From contig JACMOC010000013.1 in NCBI GenBank assembly GCA_014378195.1, positions 186,001 through 250,000 of the forward strand: a stretch of 64,000 bases of DNA. Reading direction: 5' to 3'. The position numbers were made by a program, and so were the translations under genes. Positions 26,405-35,838 of this stretch are shown here, piece after piece. The notes beneath the pieces were generated by a model, which ran no database searches, had not been told where the DNA came from, and worked only from the letters and a program-made list of their open reading frames with translations. The first letter of the stretch is position 1. Each line of letters begins with the position of its first letter. This DNA is from Oligoflexus sp. (GTDB taxonomy: Bacteria > Bdellovibrionota_B > Oligoflexia > Oligoflexales > Oligoflexaceae).

Positions 26405-27952
26405 TCACTCGGGAGCATGGCCTTCTTTGAAGGCCGGCTTCAGCCCGCATTTCGATGGCCCATTGATCACCTGTCCCTCGATAGCAAATCGCGAACCGTG
26501 ACACGGACAATCCCAGGTTTTCTCAGCTCTGTTCCAATGCACCAATCCACCCAGATGCGGACACACAGCCGAGTTGCAATGCAGCTTGTTGTTGTGATCG
26601 CGGTAGGCCGCGATTTTTCTAAGACCATGCCTTACGATAGCGCCTTCACCCATCGGAACATCGCTCAGCGAGGCCACGTCTCCCGGCGAGAAATAATCTT
26701 TATACTGAAGCGCGACGTTCAAATTCTCTTTGAAAAATTCCCCTACGGATCCTAGGTGCATATTGATGCGGGAAGGTGAGTAGAGGCTTTCCCAAGGATT
26801 GGGGTTCCCAATAATGAGGTCGCTGATAATGAGGCCCGCAATGGTCCCATGAGTAAGGCCGTGGCCGGAATCTCCAGTGACGACAAAAACATGCTCATCT
26901 CCAGGATTTCGCCCAATAAATGCCAGCCCATCGACGGGCTCGTTCACTTGGCCTGACCAGCGCTTTACAACAGCCCCTGCAACTGGAATATTTTTTCTTG
27001 TCCACTCTTCGAGCTTCGCCCAGCGTTTTTCAGGATCATCATCCTGACCGACTTTATGGTCCTCACCCCCTACAATCAGAAGCGACTGATTTGCATTTAA
27101 ATCCTGCGTTCGCACATAGTGATAAGCGTCCTCGGTATCCCAATAAAGGCCTTTAGGAATCGCATCACGCGCGATTTCAAAGGAGACTATGTAGGTGCGG
27201 TAAGGGGCTTGCTTCGTGTGTAGGGCAAAACGATCGTTGAAGGGCGTGTTGGTTGCAACAACCACATTCTGAGCGGTAATTTTGTAGCCATTCTTCAGGC
27301 TTACGACAAGAGGCGTCTTGCCTACGATATCGGTCGCTTCGCATTGGGTGTAGATTTTCACGCCCAAACGCTTAAGGGAACGCGTTAGACCTTCGAGATA
27401 CAGAATCGGTTGAAACTGCCCTTGTCTCGGAAACCTCAAAGCAAGCGCATTGCGAAACCCGGCAAAGGGAATTTTGGAATCCATTTCCAGACCAGGGAAT
27501 CCTGCCCTTTTCGCGGCATCGAACTCTTTGGTGATCATATCGTCGTCTTTTGGGCTTGACGCGAAGAGATAGCCATCGACACGTTCAAACTGACATTCGA
27601 TCTTTTCCTGCTCACAAATGGCCTCAATAGCATCGATCGCCGTGCGATGGGATTTTGCTGCCAAGAGCGATCCTTCTCGGCCGAAGAGTTCCTCTAGCTT
27701 GTAGAACTGCTCGTCAAGAGCCGAGGAAAGGTGTGCGGAGGTATTCCCTGTCTCGCCGGCTCCGGGGCGTGAGGCGTCAATTATCGCAACGTCATGCCCA
27801 CTTTTGGCGAGCATGTAGGCTGTGGTTAGTCCCGCGATGCCTGCGCCGATCACCAGAGTTTCCGTTAATAAATTAGAGGTGAGATTATCAAATTCGGGCC
27901 ACTCGCCCGCTTGCCATGGTTTCGTGGGTGACATAGACGGGATTTTACTCAT
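26405..27952 (-). CDS. FAD-dependent oxidoreductase fused to a Rieske [2Fe-2S] domain
   Basis: 515 residues. The N-terminal DAO/glycine-oxidase-type FAD domain starts with VIGAGIAGLTTAYMLA (about 34-49) and ends with the GDSGHGLTHG segment near 385. The C-terminal Rieske domain (about 415-510) has CPH (464-466) and CPCH (482-485), the two Cys and two His cluster ligands. The architecture resembles Bacillus YhfW and related proteins of unknown substrate. It lacks a signal peptide, so it is cytoplasmic. It is monocistronic; the neighbours give no clue to the substrate. Confidence 0.88.
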   Translation of the reverse strand: MSKIPSMSPTKPWQAGEWPEFDNLTSNLLTETLVIGAGIAGLTTAYMLAKSGHDVAIIDASRPGAGETGNTSAHLSSALDEQFYKLEELFGREGSLLAAKSHRTAIDAIEAICEQEKIECQFERVDGYLFASSPKDDDMITKEFDAAKRAGFPGLEMDSKIPFAGFRNALALRFPRQGQFQPILYLEGLTRSLKRLGVKIYTQCEATDIVGKTPLVVSLKNGYKITAQNVVVATNTPFNDRFALHTKQAPYRTYIVSFEIARDAIPKGLYWDTEDAYHYVRTQDLNANQSLLIVGGEDHKVGQDDDPEKRWAKLEEWTRKNIPVAGAVVKRWSGQVNEPVDGLAFIGRNPGDEHVFVVTGDSGHGLTHGTIAGLIISDLIIGNPNPWESLYSPSRINMHLGSVGEFFKENLNVALQYKDYFSPGDVASLSDVPMGEGAIVRHGLRKIAAYRDHNNKLHCNSAVCPHLGGLVHWNRAEKTWDCPCHGSRFAIEGQVINGPSKCGLKPAFKEGHAPE

Positions 27953-28174
27953 ACACGCTCCTGCAATGAAGGCCAGACCTTTTGGCTATAGCAGTTTCAC
28001 CAGGAGCGTGCCAAACCAAAGCGCTGATTTCCAAGGTGAAAAGACCTGCGAACCCCTTAAATTTTGAGGGAAATTGCAGGCTTCATACTTATTTTTGCGA
28101 AATGGTGTGAAGCCACTTCAGCGCGTAAGGTCTCGGATCAGGGCGACGGTTCTTCGAAAGGGGAATCCGGCGTA

Positions 28175-28539
28175 ATGTCGAGCGATTCACAAAAGCTCAT
28201 CGACACCTTGGGAACGATTGGACTGTTTTGATACATCGCCCAGTCCATAGGCATGGTGTCAAAGATCTCTGATGAGCAGCTTGGCTCGAAAGTGGCCTCT
28301 TCCTCAGGCGCGGGAGCCACCTGAGCGACTCTAAGACCATCAACCAGCCCAGTTTTAGCCAGGCCGCAGACGACGTGAAAGGCGCCTCTCTGGGGCTGCG
28401 CAAAGCGGAGGAGGCACGGGTTACGTTTGAATTGTCGTCGACAGTGATAAAGCGCCCGTTTGAAAACAAGCCTGTCGATTTTATGATTGATATTGATGTT
28501 GACGAGTATGGGCCGGGGACACATCAGATTTGTTTTTAA
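28175..28539 (+). pseudogene. Broken small gene of unknown family
   Basis: A plus-strand reading begins at ATG 28175 (AAAGGGGA upstream) with MSSDSQKLIDTLGTIGLF and hits TGA at 28229. It then continues in the same frame (YIAQSIGMVSKISDEQLG...) to a second TGA at 28322. Coding character then moves to the next frame (DSKTINQPSFSQAADDVKGA ... GPGTHQICF) and ends at TAA 28537-28539. One nonsense change plus one frameshift near 28310-28320 would explain it; the intact protein would be about 120 residues. A minus-strand frame of 147 codons covers the same bases but looks like an antisense shadow. Nothing else is seen in 27953-28174. Confidence 0.4.
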
Positions 28540-28617
28540 TCCGGGGAATAGGACAGCGGCTGCTAAAAGGAGGTTAACCATCGCTCATCCCAAGTCCAGA
28601 GGTGCAGCCCTCATACT

Positions 28618-28650
28618 ACAAAAGGGAGTGACCAATGGCCACTCCCTTTA
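28618..28650 (-). terminator. Terminator of nrdAB
   Basis: AAAGGGAGTG (28621-28630) pairs with CACTCCCTTT (28640-28649), a perfect 10-bp stem with a 9-nt loop. On the minus strand it ends with a short TTTT tract. It lies 43 nt beyond the nrdB stop. Confidence 0.7.
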
Positions 28651-28691
28651 TCGAATCAATTCATGAGAAGACGGATAGAATCAAAGCTTGA

Positions 28692-29690
28692 TTAAAAATC
28701 TTCGTTAAAACTGACTTCGCCTGAAACACCCATTTGATAGGCCACGACACGACGCTCAAAGAAGTTGGTGAGCTCCTGAACATCCTGAAGTTCCATAAAG
28801 GAAAAAGGATTTTTTGAATTGTAAACCGTACTGATACCGAGCGAGCTCAGTCTTTGGTCAGCAACATACTCAAGGTAGGAACGCATGTCTCTCTCTGAAA
28901 GACCGGCGATACCGCCGCCTAGAACGTCGGCTGCAAAGTTCATTTCGCATTCGACAGCTTCGTCCATCATCCGAACTATATCCTGACGAAGGGCGTCATT
29001 AAACAGGTCCGGTTCTTCCCGGCGAACCTGGTTGATAACTTCGAGCGCGAAGTTCATGTGACAGCTTTCGTCGCGGAAGACCCAGTTTGTGCCCGAGGCT
29101 AGTCCGTGGAGGAGGCCTTTGGAACGAAGGAAGTACACATAAGCAAAAGCCGCAAAGAAAAACAGGCCTTCGATACACGTGGCAAAACAGATGAGGTTGA
29201 GGAGGAATTTGCGGCGATCCTCTTTCGTCTCAAGTCGTTCCAGGCTATTGATCGAATCGATCCAGCGGAAACAGAACTCGCCCTTGGCGCGAATCGACGG
29301 AATATTGTCGATCGCAGCAAACGCTGCCACACGCTCGTCATCGTTGGGCAGGTAAGTGTCCAAAAGAGTAAGGTAAAACTGAACGTGGAGCGCTTCTTCG
29401 TACAATTGACGAGAAAGATACATCCGCGCTTCGGGCGAGTTGATGTGTTTATAAAGATTGAGGACCAGGTTGTTCGAAACGATCGAGTCGCCAGTCGCGA
29501 AAAACGCGACGAGACGCTTGATCAGATGGCTTTCCGCTGGCGTTAACTTGTCACGAAGGTCAGAAACGTCATTCGTGAAGTCAACCTCTTCGACAGTCCA
29601 GGTATTTTTGATAGCCGACTTATACATTTCGTAAAAAGCTGGATATTTCATTGGTCTAAGAGTCAGGTCCATTCCGTGATCAAGTATCAT
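28692..29690 (-). CDS. nrdB: Ribonucleoside-diphosphate reductase, beta subunit (class Ia)
   Basis: 332 residues. Houses the di-iron/tyrosyl radical cofactor for NrdA. Ligands are visible: Asp68 (ATGDSIV), Glu99 and His102 with radical Tyr106 (EALHVQFY), a Glu in CIEGLFFF, and Glu/His in FRDESCHMNFA. The C-terminal acidic tail (VSFNEDF) is the NrdA-binding end. It follows nrdA by 40 nt and is followed by a terminator. Aerobic dNTP synthesis. Confidence 0.95.
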   Translation of the reverse strand: MILDHGMDLTLRPMKYPAFYEMYKSAIKNTWTVEEVDFTNDVSDLRDKLTPAESHLIKRLVAFFATGDSIVSNNLVLNLYKHINSPEARMYLSRQLYEEALHVQFYLTLLDTYLPNDDERVAAFAAIDNIPSIRAKGEFCFRWIDSINSLERLETKEDRRKFLLNLICFATCIEGLFFFAAFAYVYFLRSKGLLHGLASGTNWVFRDESCHMNFALEVINQVRREEPDLFNDALRQDIVRMMDEAVECEMNFAADVLGGGIAGLSERDMRSYLEYVADQRLSSLGISTVYNSKNPFSFMELQDVQELTNFFERRVVAYQMGVSGEVSFNEDF

Positions 29691-29730
29691 TCGCGCTAAA
29701 CTCCGCTACACAGGTTCCAAAACATTTAAC

Positions 29731-32127
29731 TTACTGACAAGCTTCGCACGCATCAGGATTTTCGAGAGAACACGAGACGGCATCGACACTATCAACCGCG
29801 GCGGCTATAGGCGCCTGAACAGTCGTTTTGTTGATTCGGGTCGCTGGGCGTGAACGTAGGTAATAGGTTGTTTTCAAACCTTTTTTCCATGCGTAGTTAT
29901 ACATGGAGGACAGCTTGCCGATCGTTGGGCTTTCGATGAAGAGATTCAGCGATTGGCTCTGGTCGATGTACGCGCCGCGATCGGCAGCCATGTCGATCAA
30001 GACTTTTTGCGGCAATTCCCAAGCAGTGCGGTAGATGTTGCGAATCTCGGCTGGAATTTCTTCAACCGTCTGAATCGAGCCTTCCGCCATCTTGATTTGG
30101 TTTTTAACGTTGTCGTTCCAGAGGCCCATCGCTTTGAGTTCGCGGGCCAAATATGTGTTCACTTGTATAAATTCGCCTGAGAGCGTCTCTCTTTTGAAGA
30201 GATTCGAAACTTGGGGTTCGATGCATTCATAAGCGCCACAGATCGAGGCGATAGTCGCTGTCGGAGCAATTGCGAGAAGCAGGGAGTTGCGCAGGCCGTG
30301 TTTTTTGATATCAGCTTTCAAAGCATTCCAACGAGCTGTATTGGACGGCGTGATATTCCACAGGTCGTATTGCAAATAACCATCAGCCGCTCGAGTCTCG
30401 TTGAACGAACCGTGAGGCCCGGCAACTTTTGCTAAATCGCAGGACGCCTGGAGCGCTGCGAAATACGTCTCTTCTTGAATCTCAGCCGAGAGTGCTTTTG
30501 CAACCGGAGAGTCAAACGCTATGCGCATTTTGAAAAAGACATCCTGGAGTCCCATGAGACCAAGGCCGACAGGGCGCCATCGGCTGTTCGAATCACCAGC
30601 GGTACCGATAGGATAGAAGTTAATGTCGATGACACGATCGAGATACTTCACAGCGATTTTTACGTTCTCACGCAATCTTTCGAAGTTGAAGGTCTTGCCG
30701 TCGACATGGTTGCCGAGGTTGATAGAACCGAGGTTACAGACCGCTGTTTCCTCTTTCGACGTCACTTCGATGATCTCTGTACAGAGGTTCGAAAGGTGGA
30801 CGACGTTTTTCGGGTTTTTTCCGGTCTGGTTGCACTTGAGATTTGATGCATCTTTAAATGTCATCCAGCCATTCCCTGTTTGGGCGAGGGCTTTCATCAT
30901 AGCGCCATACAGTTCGCGTGCACTAAATTTTGTTTCGGCCAGACCGTCTCTCTCAGCAGCCAGATAGGCTTCTTCAAATTCTGGACCAAAAAGATCTGGA
31001 AGATGAGGCACTTTCGAGGGATCAAAAAGAGACCACTGGCCATCAACTTCAACACGTTTCATGAAGAGGTCAGGGATCCAGTTAGCCAGGTTCAAGTTGT
31101 GAGTACGACGCGATTCATCGCCCGTATTCTCGCGAAGTTGCAAAAAGTCGAGGATGTCAGCATGCCAAGTTTCGAGATAGATGCAAGCCGCACCTTTGCG
31201 TTTTCCACCTTGATTGACAGCTGATACAGAGGAATCCAAAGTCTTAAGGAACGGAATGATACCGTTCGACTTGCCGTTGGTGCCTTTGATCAAAGACCCA
31301 CGTGAACGGATGCGGTGATAAGCGAAGCCAATACCGCCAGCAAATTTCGATAAGAGGGCGATATCCTTGTAACGATCATAGATCGACTCAAGACTATCAT
31401 CCGGAGAATCAAGCAGATAACACGACGACATTTGGGGACGACGTGTTGCAGAGTTAAAGAGTGTTGGTGTACTTGGCATGTAAGAAAAGGACGAGATCAA
31501 GTCATAAAACTCAATCGCTTCTTCGACTGACTGCGAAAGTCCACAGGCGACGCGCATAAAGAAGTATTGGGGCGCTTCGAAAACGAGGCGTGCTTTGGGA
31601 TCTTTAAGAAGGTAACGGTCATAGATCGTACGAAGACCAAAGTATTCAAAAAGCTCGGAACGGCGATGATCGATCGCATCATTCAACGCACTTGCGTGAG
31701 TTTTTACGAAGACACCGATTTCGTCAGAAAGAATAGCGACTTTTACGCCGTAAGCAACGGAGTCGGAAAAGCTATGCACACCAAGCTTTACAACTTCGTC
31801 GCGAACAAAATGATGAAGCTGACGTGCGGCGAGTTTGGAATACTCAGGCTCGTCGGAAATCATCATCGCTGTCTGTTGGATAACGAGATTATCAATCTCT
31901 TCGGTCGTAACGCCGTCATAGAGTCCGTTGACGACTTTGTCGAGGATAGTCTTGGGCGTGACTTCGTGGAGTCCATAGCTAAGAGAACTGATAGCTTCGA
32001 GCAGCTTCTCAGAATCGAGAGGAATGCGGTCTCCGTTGCGTTTACGAACGAAGAGGCGACGTTCATTTGCAGAGTCGACAGCAAAGTCGGATGCGGATGG
32101 GGAGCTGCTGTTGGTGTGAAGACTCAT
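29731..32127 (-). CDS. nrdA: Ribonucleoside-diphosphate reductase, alpha subunit (class Ia)
   Basis: 798 residues from ATG 32127 (GAGGA upstream; the frame is open 20 codons further but without family-like sequence). The N-terminal ATP-cone (about 20-110, RLFVRKRNGDRIPLD) provides allosteric control by dATP. Active-site parts: SSCYLLDSPDD (redox Cys), NLCTEI (Asn, radical Cys, Glu), AVCNLGSINL (second redox Cys). The C-terminus ends with the CEAC thiol pair that passes electrons from thioredoxin or glutaredoxin. Transcription is likely controlled by NrdR (two boxes at 32637-32684). Confidence 0.95.
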   Translation of the reverse strand: MSLHTNSSSPSASDFAVDSANERRLFVRKRNGDRIPLDSEKLLEAISSLSYGLHEVTPKTILDKVVNGLYDGVTTEEIDNLVIQQTAMMISDEPEYSKLAARQLHHFVRDEVVKLGVHSFSDSVAYGVKVAILSDEIGVFVKTHASALNDAIDHRRSELFEYFGLRTIYDRYLLKDPKARLVFEAPQYFFMRVACGLSQSVEEAIEFYDLISSFSYMPSTPTLFNSATRRPQMSSCYLLDSPDDSLESIYDRYKDIALLSKFAGGIGFAYHRIRSRGSLIKGTNGKSNGIIPFLKTLDSSVSAVNQGGKRKGAACIYLETWHADILDFLQLRENTGDESRRTHNLNLANWIPDLFMKRVEVDGQWSLFDPSKVPHLPDLFGPEFEEAYLAAERDGLAETKFSARELYGAMMKALAQTGNGWMTFKDASNLKCNQTGKNPKNVVHLSNLCTEIIEVTSKEETAVCNLGSINLGNHVDGKTFNFERLRENVKIAVKYLDRVIDINFYPIGTAGDSNSRWRPVGLGLMGLQDVFFKMRIAFDSPVAKALSAEIQEETYFAALQASCDLAKVAGPHGSFNETRAADGYLQYDLWNITPSNTARWNALKADIKKHGLRNSLLLAIAPTATIASICGAYECIEPQVSNLFKRETLSGEFIQVNTYLARELKAMGLWNDNVKNQIKMAEGSIQTVEEIPAEIRNIYRTAWELPQKVLIDMAADRGAYIDQSQSLNLFIESPTIGKLSSMYNYAWKKGLKTTYYLRSRPATRINKTTVQAPIAAAVDSVDAVSCSLENPDACEACQ

Positions 32128-32640
32128 GGTGCATTCCTCGCTACTTAACATGAAAAAAAGAAAATCAAACTTCACTCCGTTCTGCAAATGAGTAGGGGCT
32201 ACTGATTTGAGGAACGAAACGGATGCATAATTGGCTGAAGATGCGGGGACTGAGGATCTGAAATTTGCATTTCAATCCTGACTTCATGACCTCCGCGCTT
32301 CAATACCATCGCTTTGATATGGCTTTGTATGGAATTCTAAATAAAAAGCAGAGAAACTCAAGGTGTTTCGCTAAGTAATCTCTTTCTTAGCGTCGTATCA
32401 AGGCTTCGGAGTTTCTTCTCAGCTCTTGCACCGTGGCGCCAAGTCATCAGCGCTTGATTTTGTTTGAATCGGTTTCCCGTGAGTGCTGTGCTGATCGTCA
32501 ACGTGCTTACCTCTATCTGTCACCCTCTTCGCGACCGTGTGTCACGTGAGAGGGTTGCTACTCGGCTTTCTCACAACAGCGACTCTGCTTTGGTCGTTGA
32601 AACTGTTGATATGCAGGGAAAGCCCGCCTCTGAAAATCAG
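32128..32640 (-). other. Long 5' leader of nrdAB without a coding frame
   Basis: The promoter at 32641-32668 is about 507 nt upstream of the nrdA start, and no convincing gene lies between. A perfect 7-bp hairpin CGCTAAG/CTTAGCG (32369-32375 with 32386-32392) is present. I do not recognise a cobalamin riboswitch: the usual conserved boxes are not seen. The leader may hold an unknown RNA regulator, or a second, nearer promoter may exist. Confidence 0.45.
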
Positions 32641-32652
32641 CATATATAGTGT
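32637..32652. promoter_or_regulatory. NrdR box 1
   Basis: The 16 bases from 32637 match the palindrome ACACWATATATWGTGT at about 13 of 16 positions (core ATATATAGTGT). It covers the -10 element of the nrdA promoter, as expected for repression by NrdR, the ATP/dATP-sensing repressor of reductase genes. Confidence 0.7.
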
Positions 32653-32668
32653 GGCTTCGGAGTGTCAA
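32641..32668 (-). promoter_or_regulatory. Sigma70 promoter of nrdAB
   Basis: Minus strand: perfect -35 TTGACA (32668-32663), 16-bp spacer, -10 TATATG (32646-32641). Both NrdR boxes overlap or abut it. Confidence 0.65.
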
Positions 32669-32684
32669 CCGCTAAATATGGTGG
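32669..32684. promoter_or_regulatory. NrdR box 2
   Basis: The 16 bases from 32669 fit the NrdR palindrome at about 11 of 16 positions. The start-to-start distance to box 1 is exactly 32 bp, the three-turn spacing known for paired NrdR sites. From here to 32920 the DNA is AT-rich and I see no gene; AAGCGCTT and AAGTGCTT occur back to back at about 32860-32876. Confidence 0.6.
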
Positions 32685-32920
32685 ATAGAACTGTATAAAA
32701 TTTAACAATCCGGGAGAAAAATAAAACACCTTCGGTACTTGTAGTTGTTCAGTACCCTTCTAAAAAAAAGTTATCCCCAATCAAATAATTTGAATTTACA
32801 AACGGCGGGATGACACGTGAATTTTTCGCACGAAAATACCCCGCAAAGTATTTTAGCTAAGCGCTTGAAGTGCTTAATAAGAAGTGGGGATTTTATCATT
32901 TTGAAAAACCGCTATGGAAT

Positions 32921-33649
32921 TTAAACCGTCTCGATTTTTTCTTTCTCTTTCGGCTGAGTGTTCAAGATTTCATCTTGTGGAAGTCCGGTGAGCTTTTCGA
33001 GGCCCTTCAACAGGCGCCATAATGCAAAAAAGAGTATGAGAGTCGACGGTACGACGATAATCGGCCAGCTTAAGTAATGCATCTTAGCGAGTTCGGCATT
33101 GAACTCTGGTGTGCCGGGATGCGATTTCAAAACGATGTGCGCGAGTGTGTAATTCAAAATAGCCGAAAGCAAAAACGACAGCGACAGGACGATAGAAGCA
33201 TTCCGCATGAGTTTGCCGAACTCACTGCGATGGTGTTCGGACTCAAGCTTCGAATCCACAAGGTCGACGTTGATGACGTTCTCGTTGTAGAGAAGCTCCT
33301 GAATGAGCGGCGTCGACGTTTTCATGGATAGAAGAATTCCGAGTCCTATGACGGATGGTATCGATGCTTCCTTCACAGCTATCCACTGAACGGGCAGCTC
33401 ATAAAGCGCGAAGAGTCCGGTGAGCAGGGTGCTGATAAACCCAAGGCCGGAAATAAACCCAAGCTTACGGCGTTTCATAATGTCATAAACAGCATAGCCA
33501 AGAGGAAAGGCAAGGGCTGCTATCAACGCATACACCGGCCCCAGATACTCGGGCTTGCTGGCTTTACTCAAAATGATCGCTGGAATCACCACACTGAACG
33601 CGATGTTCAGAAAAGGATTTTCACGCTTGGAGACCATCTTCTTCTGCAT
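32921..33649 (-). CDS. VC0807-family inner-membrane protein
   Basis: 242 residues from ATG 33649 (AAGGA upstream); a start further out would overlap ung by more than 100 nt. About six membrane helices, with the family-typical segments [29 protein letters not shown] and [13 protein letters not shown], then a charged tail of Lys/Glu. The function of this family is unknown; it has been likened to intracellular septation protein A. It overlaps the end of ung by 29 nt, so the two are in one transcript. Confidence 0.75.
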   Translation of the reverse strand: MQKKMVSKRENPFLNIAFSVVIPAIILSKASKPEYLGPVYALIAALAFPLGYAVYDIMKRRKLGFISGLGFISTLLTGLFALYELPVQWIAVKEASIPSVIGLGILLSMKTSTPLIQELLYNENVINVDLVDSKLESEHHRSEFGKLMRNASIVLSLSFLLSAILNYTLAHIVLKSHPGTPEFNAELAKMHYLSWPIIVVPSTLILFFALWRLLKGLEKLTGLPQDEILNTQPKEKEKIETV

Positions 33650-34355
33650 AGATCGTCCTTGCTTGAGTGGGTGACGGGAGCTTCCAATCGATCGGTGCTC
33701 GCCCGTGTGTTTTGAGATACGCATTGGCCAACGAGAAATGATGACATCCCAAAAAGCCCCGATATGCGGAGAGCGGTGAGGGATGAGGTGCCTTTAATAC
33801 TAAATGGCGGTCTTCATCAACACTAGCGCCTTTTTTCTGCGCCGGACTTCCCCACAGCATGAAAACCAAATTTTCGCGTTCCAGGTTGAGATGTTCGACT
33901 ATGGCACTCGTAAATTTTTCCCAACCCCTACCATGATGGGACCCCGCCTGCCCGGCTTCGACAGTTAAGACATTGTTCAGGAGGAGTACGCCCTGATCGG
34001 CCCACGACTGAAGGTACCCGTGATGCGCCGGCTTTATGCCCAGGTCTGAATCAAGCTCTTTGTAAATATTCACAAGCGAGGGAGGCACTGGTACACCCGG
34101 ACGAACAGAAAAGCAAAGCCCATGTGCTTGGCCCGGTCCGTGATAAGGGTCCTGACCTAAAATAACAACGGACACTTTGTCAAATGGCGTGGAATTGAGT
34201 GCCTGAAAGTATTCGGAGCCCTTCGGATAAATCGTCTTGCCGGCCTTGATTTCGTCTTTAAGGAATCCACGCAGCGAATGCATGTAATCCTTATTGAATT
34301 CATCGGCAAGCACCGTCTTCCAACTCTCTTCAAGACGCAATTGTGTTTGGCTCAT
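33621..34355 (-). CDS. ung: Uracil-DNA glycosylase (family 1)
   Basis: 244 residues. Removes uracil from DNA, first step of base-excision repair. The catalytic water-activating loop GQDPYHG is at 67-73, the uracil-pocket Asn in the VLLLNNVLT segment, and the minor-groove loop [17 protein letters not shown] near 190-206. Length and order match E. coli Ung. ATG 34355 follows GGAGGGG. Confidence 0.96.
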   Translation of the reverse strand: MSQTQLRLEESWKTVLADEFNKDYMHSLRGFLKDEIKAGKTIYPKGSEYFQALNSTPFDKVSVVILGQDPYHGPGQAHGLCFSVRPGVPVPPSLVNIYKELDSDLGIKPAHHGYLQSWADQGVLLLNNVLTVEAGQAGSHHGRGWEKFTSAIVEHLNLERENLVFMLWGSPAQKKGASVDEDRHLVLKAPHPSPLSAYRGFLGCHHFSLANAYLKTHGRAPIDWKLPSPTQARTIYAEEDGLQA

Positions 34356-34512
34356 AGCCCCTCCATGGACCCAGATTTATAGACAGCTTTCCAAGGTCTG
34401 TCCAGGTGGAGCGAGTGTAGCGAAATTTTTGCCAAGATGACATCAGGAGTGTTGGAAACTCAAGGTCATTTGTCCCGTGGAATCGGCTAGATAGGAGGAA
34501 GTGTCAAGTTTT

Positions 34513-34611
34513 ATGTCGAATCAACAGATAGAGAACTTGTCACCTATGTTGCAACGCGCAAATCACCTCCTCACGAGCTTTGGCTATGAAACAATGTCTG
34601 ATCGTGGATGA
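34513..34611 (+). CDS. Possible small leader frame overlapping the response regulator
   Basis: 32 codons (MSNQQIENLSPMLQRANHLL...), stop TGA at 34609-34611, overlapping the next start by 26 nt in another frame. A strong AGGAGG at 34493-34498 is 14 nt before this ATG and only 2 nt before an in-frame GTG at 34501, so neither start is well placed. It may be a coupled leader peptide, or the AGGAGG may be fortuitous. Confidence 0.25.
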   Translation: MSNQQIENLSPMLQRANHLLTSFGYETMSDRG

Positions 34612-35167
34612 TAATTATGACATCTTTGCAATCGTTCAGGCTGCGCTGAGCGGTCACTATCACCTTGACTATGCACCTGATGCCTTTGCGGCCCTTCAGA
34701 TCCTAAGTCATAAAACTTTCGACATCATCCTTTCTGACATTCGCATGCCGCACATGGATGGGCTCGTTTTTGCCGAAGAATTGAAAAAGAAGTTCACCGA
34801 GGTTCCGATCGTTTTTATTTCTGGCAACATCGATCCCGACGTCGTTCGCAAGGTTTTCCAATTGGGCGGGTGTAATCTCGTTTCGAAACCCATCGATATG
34901 AACGAACTTCTGGAGAAGTTGAATCGTGCAGTGGAACTGCATGAGAAGTTTGTGGACGAACGCAGCGATGAAGGGGAACAGGAGCTGGGTTATATCTATA
35001 ATCTCCTTAAAACCCACTATTACGAAACGCAGGAGATCCTTTATCAGATCCAATATCATCGGATTCCCATAGCCACGGTCTTGAAGGAGCTCGAAAAGAA
35101 ACAAAGGCTCGGCAAATGCCACCTCGATGATCCTGAAAACATTAAATTTTTGAGGCAAGTCGCTTAA
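34586..35167 (+). CDS. Response regulator with a helical C-terminal extension
   Basis: 193 residues from ATG 34586 (TTG 34580 is an alternative). Receiver domain 1-120: acidic pair VDDN, phospho-acceptor Asp in [11 protein letters not shown], Ser/Thr position in VFISGN, Lys in VSKPID. The remaining 70 residues are helical ([21 protein letters not shown]) and do not look like a DNA-binding or GGDEF output. No sensor kinase is next to it. It may act through protein contacts, for example on a histidine kinase or on chemotaxis proteins. Confidence 0.85.
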   Translation: MKQCLIVDDNYDIFAIVQAALSGHYHLDYAPDAFAALQILSHKTFDIILSDIRMPHMDGLVFAEELKKKFTEVPIVFISGNIDPDVVRKVFQLGGCNLVSKPIDMNELLEKLNRAVELHEKFVDERSDEGEQELGYIYNLLKTHYYETQEILYQIQYHRIPIATVLKELEKKQRLGKCHLDDPENIKFLRQVA

Positions 35168-35229
35168 AGTGCCGAAAATCTAAAGATTTCCTCTGGATTG
35201 GCCGAAAAGTGTCAATCACGGAGGGCTTT

Positions 35230-35658
35230 ATGCGTTTGACTTTGCTCATCGGGCTCACACTCTATCTACTCAATGCCTGTATTACGATGCCGAAGGCCCC
35301 CCTGGAATTTAAAAAAGGCAGCCAGGCAGAAGCTTATGTGCGTGAGCATAAAGCCTGCCCAGGGTGTGACCTCCAAAAAGCCGAACTTTCCTACAGTGAT
35401 TTGCGTGAAGCCGATTTACGCGGCGCTAATCTTAAAGGCGCGGACTTCACCCATGCGGATCTTCGTGGAGCGAATCTTCGTGGGGCAGTCCTAACGCGCT
35501 CAGATCTTTCCACAGCTGTGCAGCTGGACGGCACGGATCTTCGCGATGCCGATCTTACTGAAGCTAATATACAAGCGAGCGAACTGAATAAAGCGCGGAT
35601 CTGTCGTTCGATAATGCCGGATGGATCGCGCTCGATCCGTTGTTCTGAGCATGATTAA
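35230..35658 (+). CDS. Pentapeptide-repeat lipoprotein
   Basis: 142 residues from ATG 35230 (GGAGGG close upstream; an upstream in-frame GTG at 35209 lacks the signal layout). Signal peptide with lipobox LLNAC, so a lipoprotein. Residues about 55-120 consist of A(D/N)LxG/x pentapeptide repeats ([20 protein letters not shown] is one such run), forming a right-handed beta helix. It ends with three cysteines spaced in RICRS and SIRCSEHD. Function unknown. Confidence 0.85.
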   Translation: MRLTLLIGLTLYLLNACITMPKAPLEFKKGSQAEAYVREHKACPGCDLQKAELSYSDLREADLRGANLKGADFTHADLRGANLRGAVLTRSDLSTAVQLDGTDLRDADLTEANIQASELNKARICRSIMPDGSRSIRCSEHD

Positions 35659-35718
35659 GGATGATTATTTTATGTTATTTAAAGCTTATTTTTTAGTAAC
35701 TGCTGAGTCTAAGCTAGG

Positions 35719-35838
35719 ATGCGCAAGACGTTTCTAATTTTCATATTTATGGTTGTTCCGGTGGCAAAGGACAGCCATAAATTGTATAAAGTCCGCATTA
35801 GGAACGTGCGGACCTTTCACGACAAAGAGTGCTGACTT
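35719..35838 (+). CDS. Possible short remnant with a signal-like start
   Basis: ATG 35719 opens 39 codons starting MRKTFLIFIFMVVPVAKDS and ends at TGA near 35836. It sits directly before the degraded GSCFA gene and may be the truncated start of another lost gene, or chance. Confidence 0.2.

Noticed and set aside
28138..28581. Minus-strand frame of 147 codons
   Set aside because: Composition is not protein-like and the opposite strand shows better coding text with a ribosome site; kept only as an alternative to the broken gene.
32128..32640. Cobalamin riboswitch in the nrdA leader
   Set aside because: Conserved B12-box and core sequences were not found, and class Ia reductase is not the usual target.
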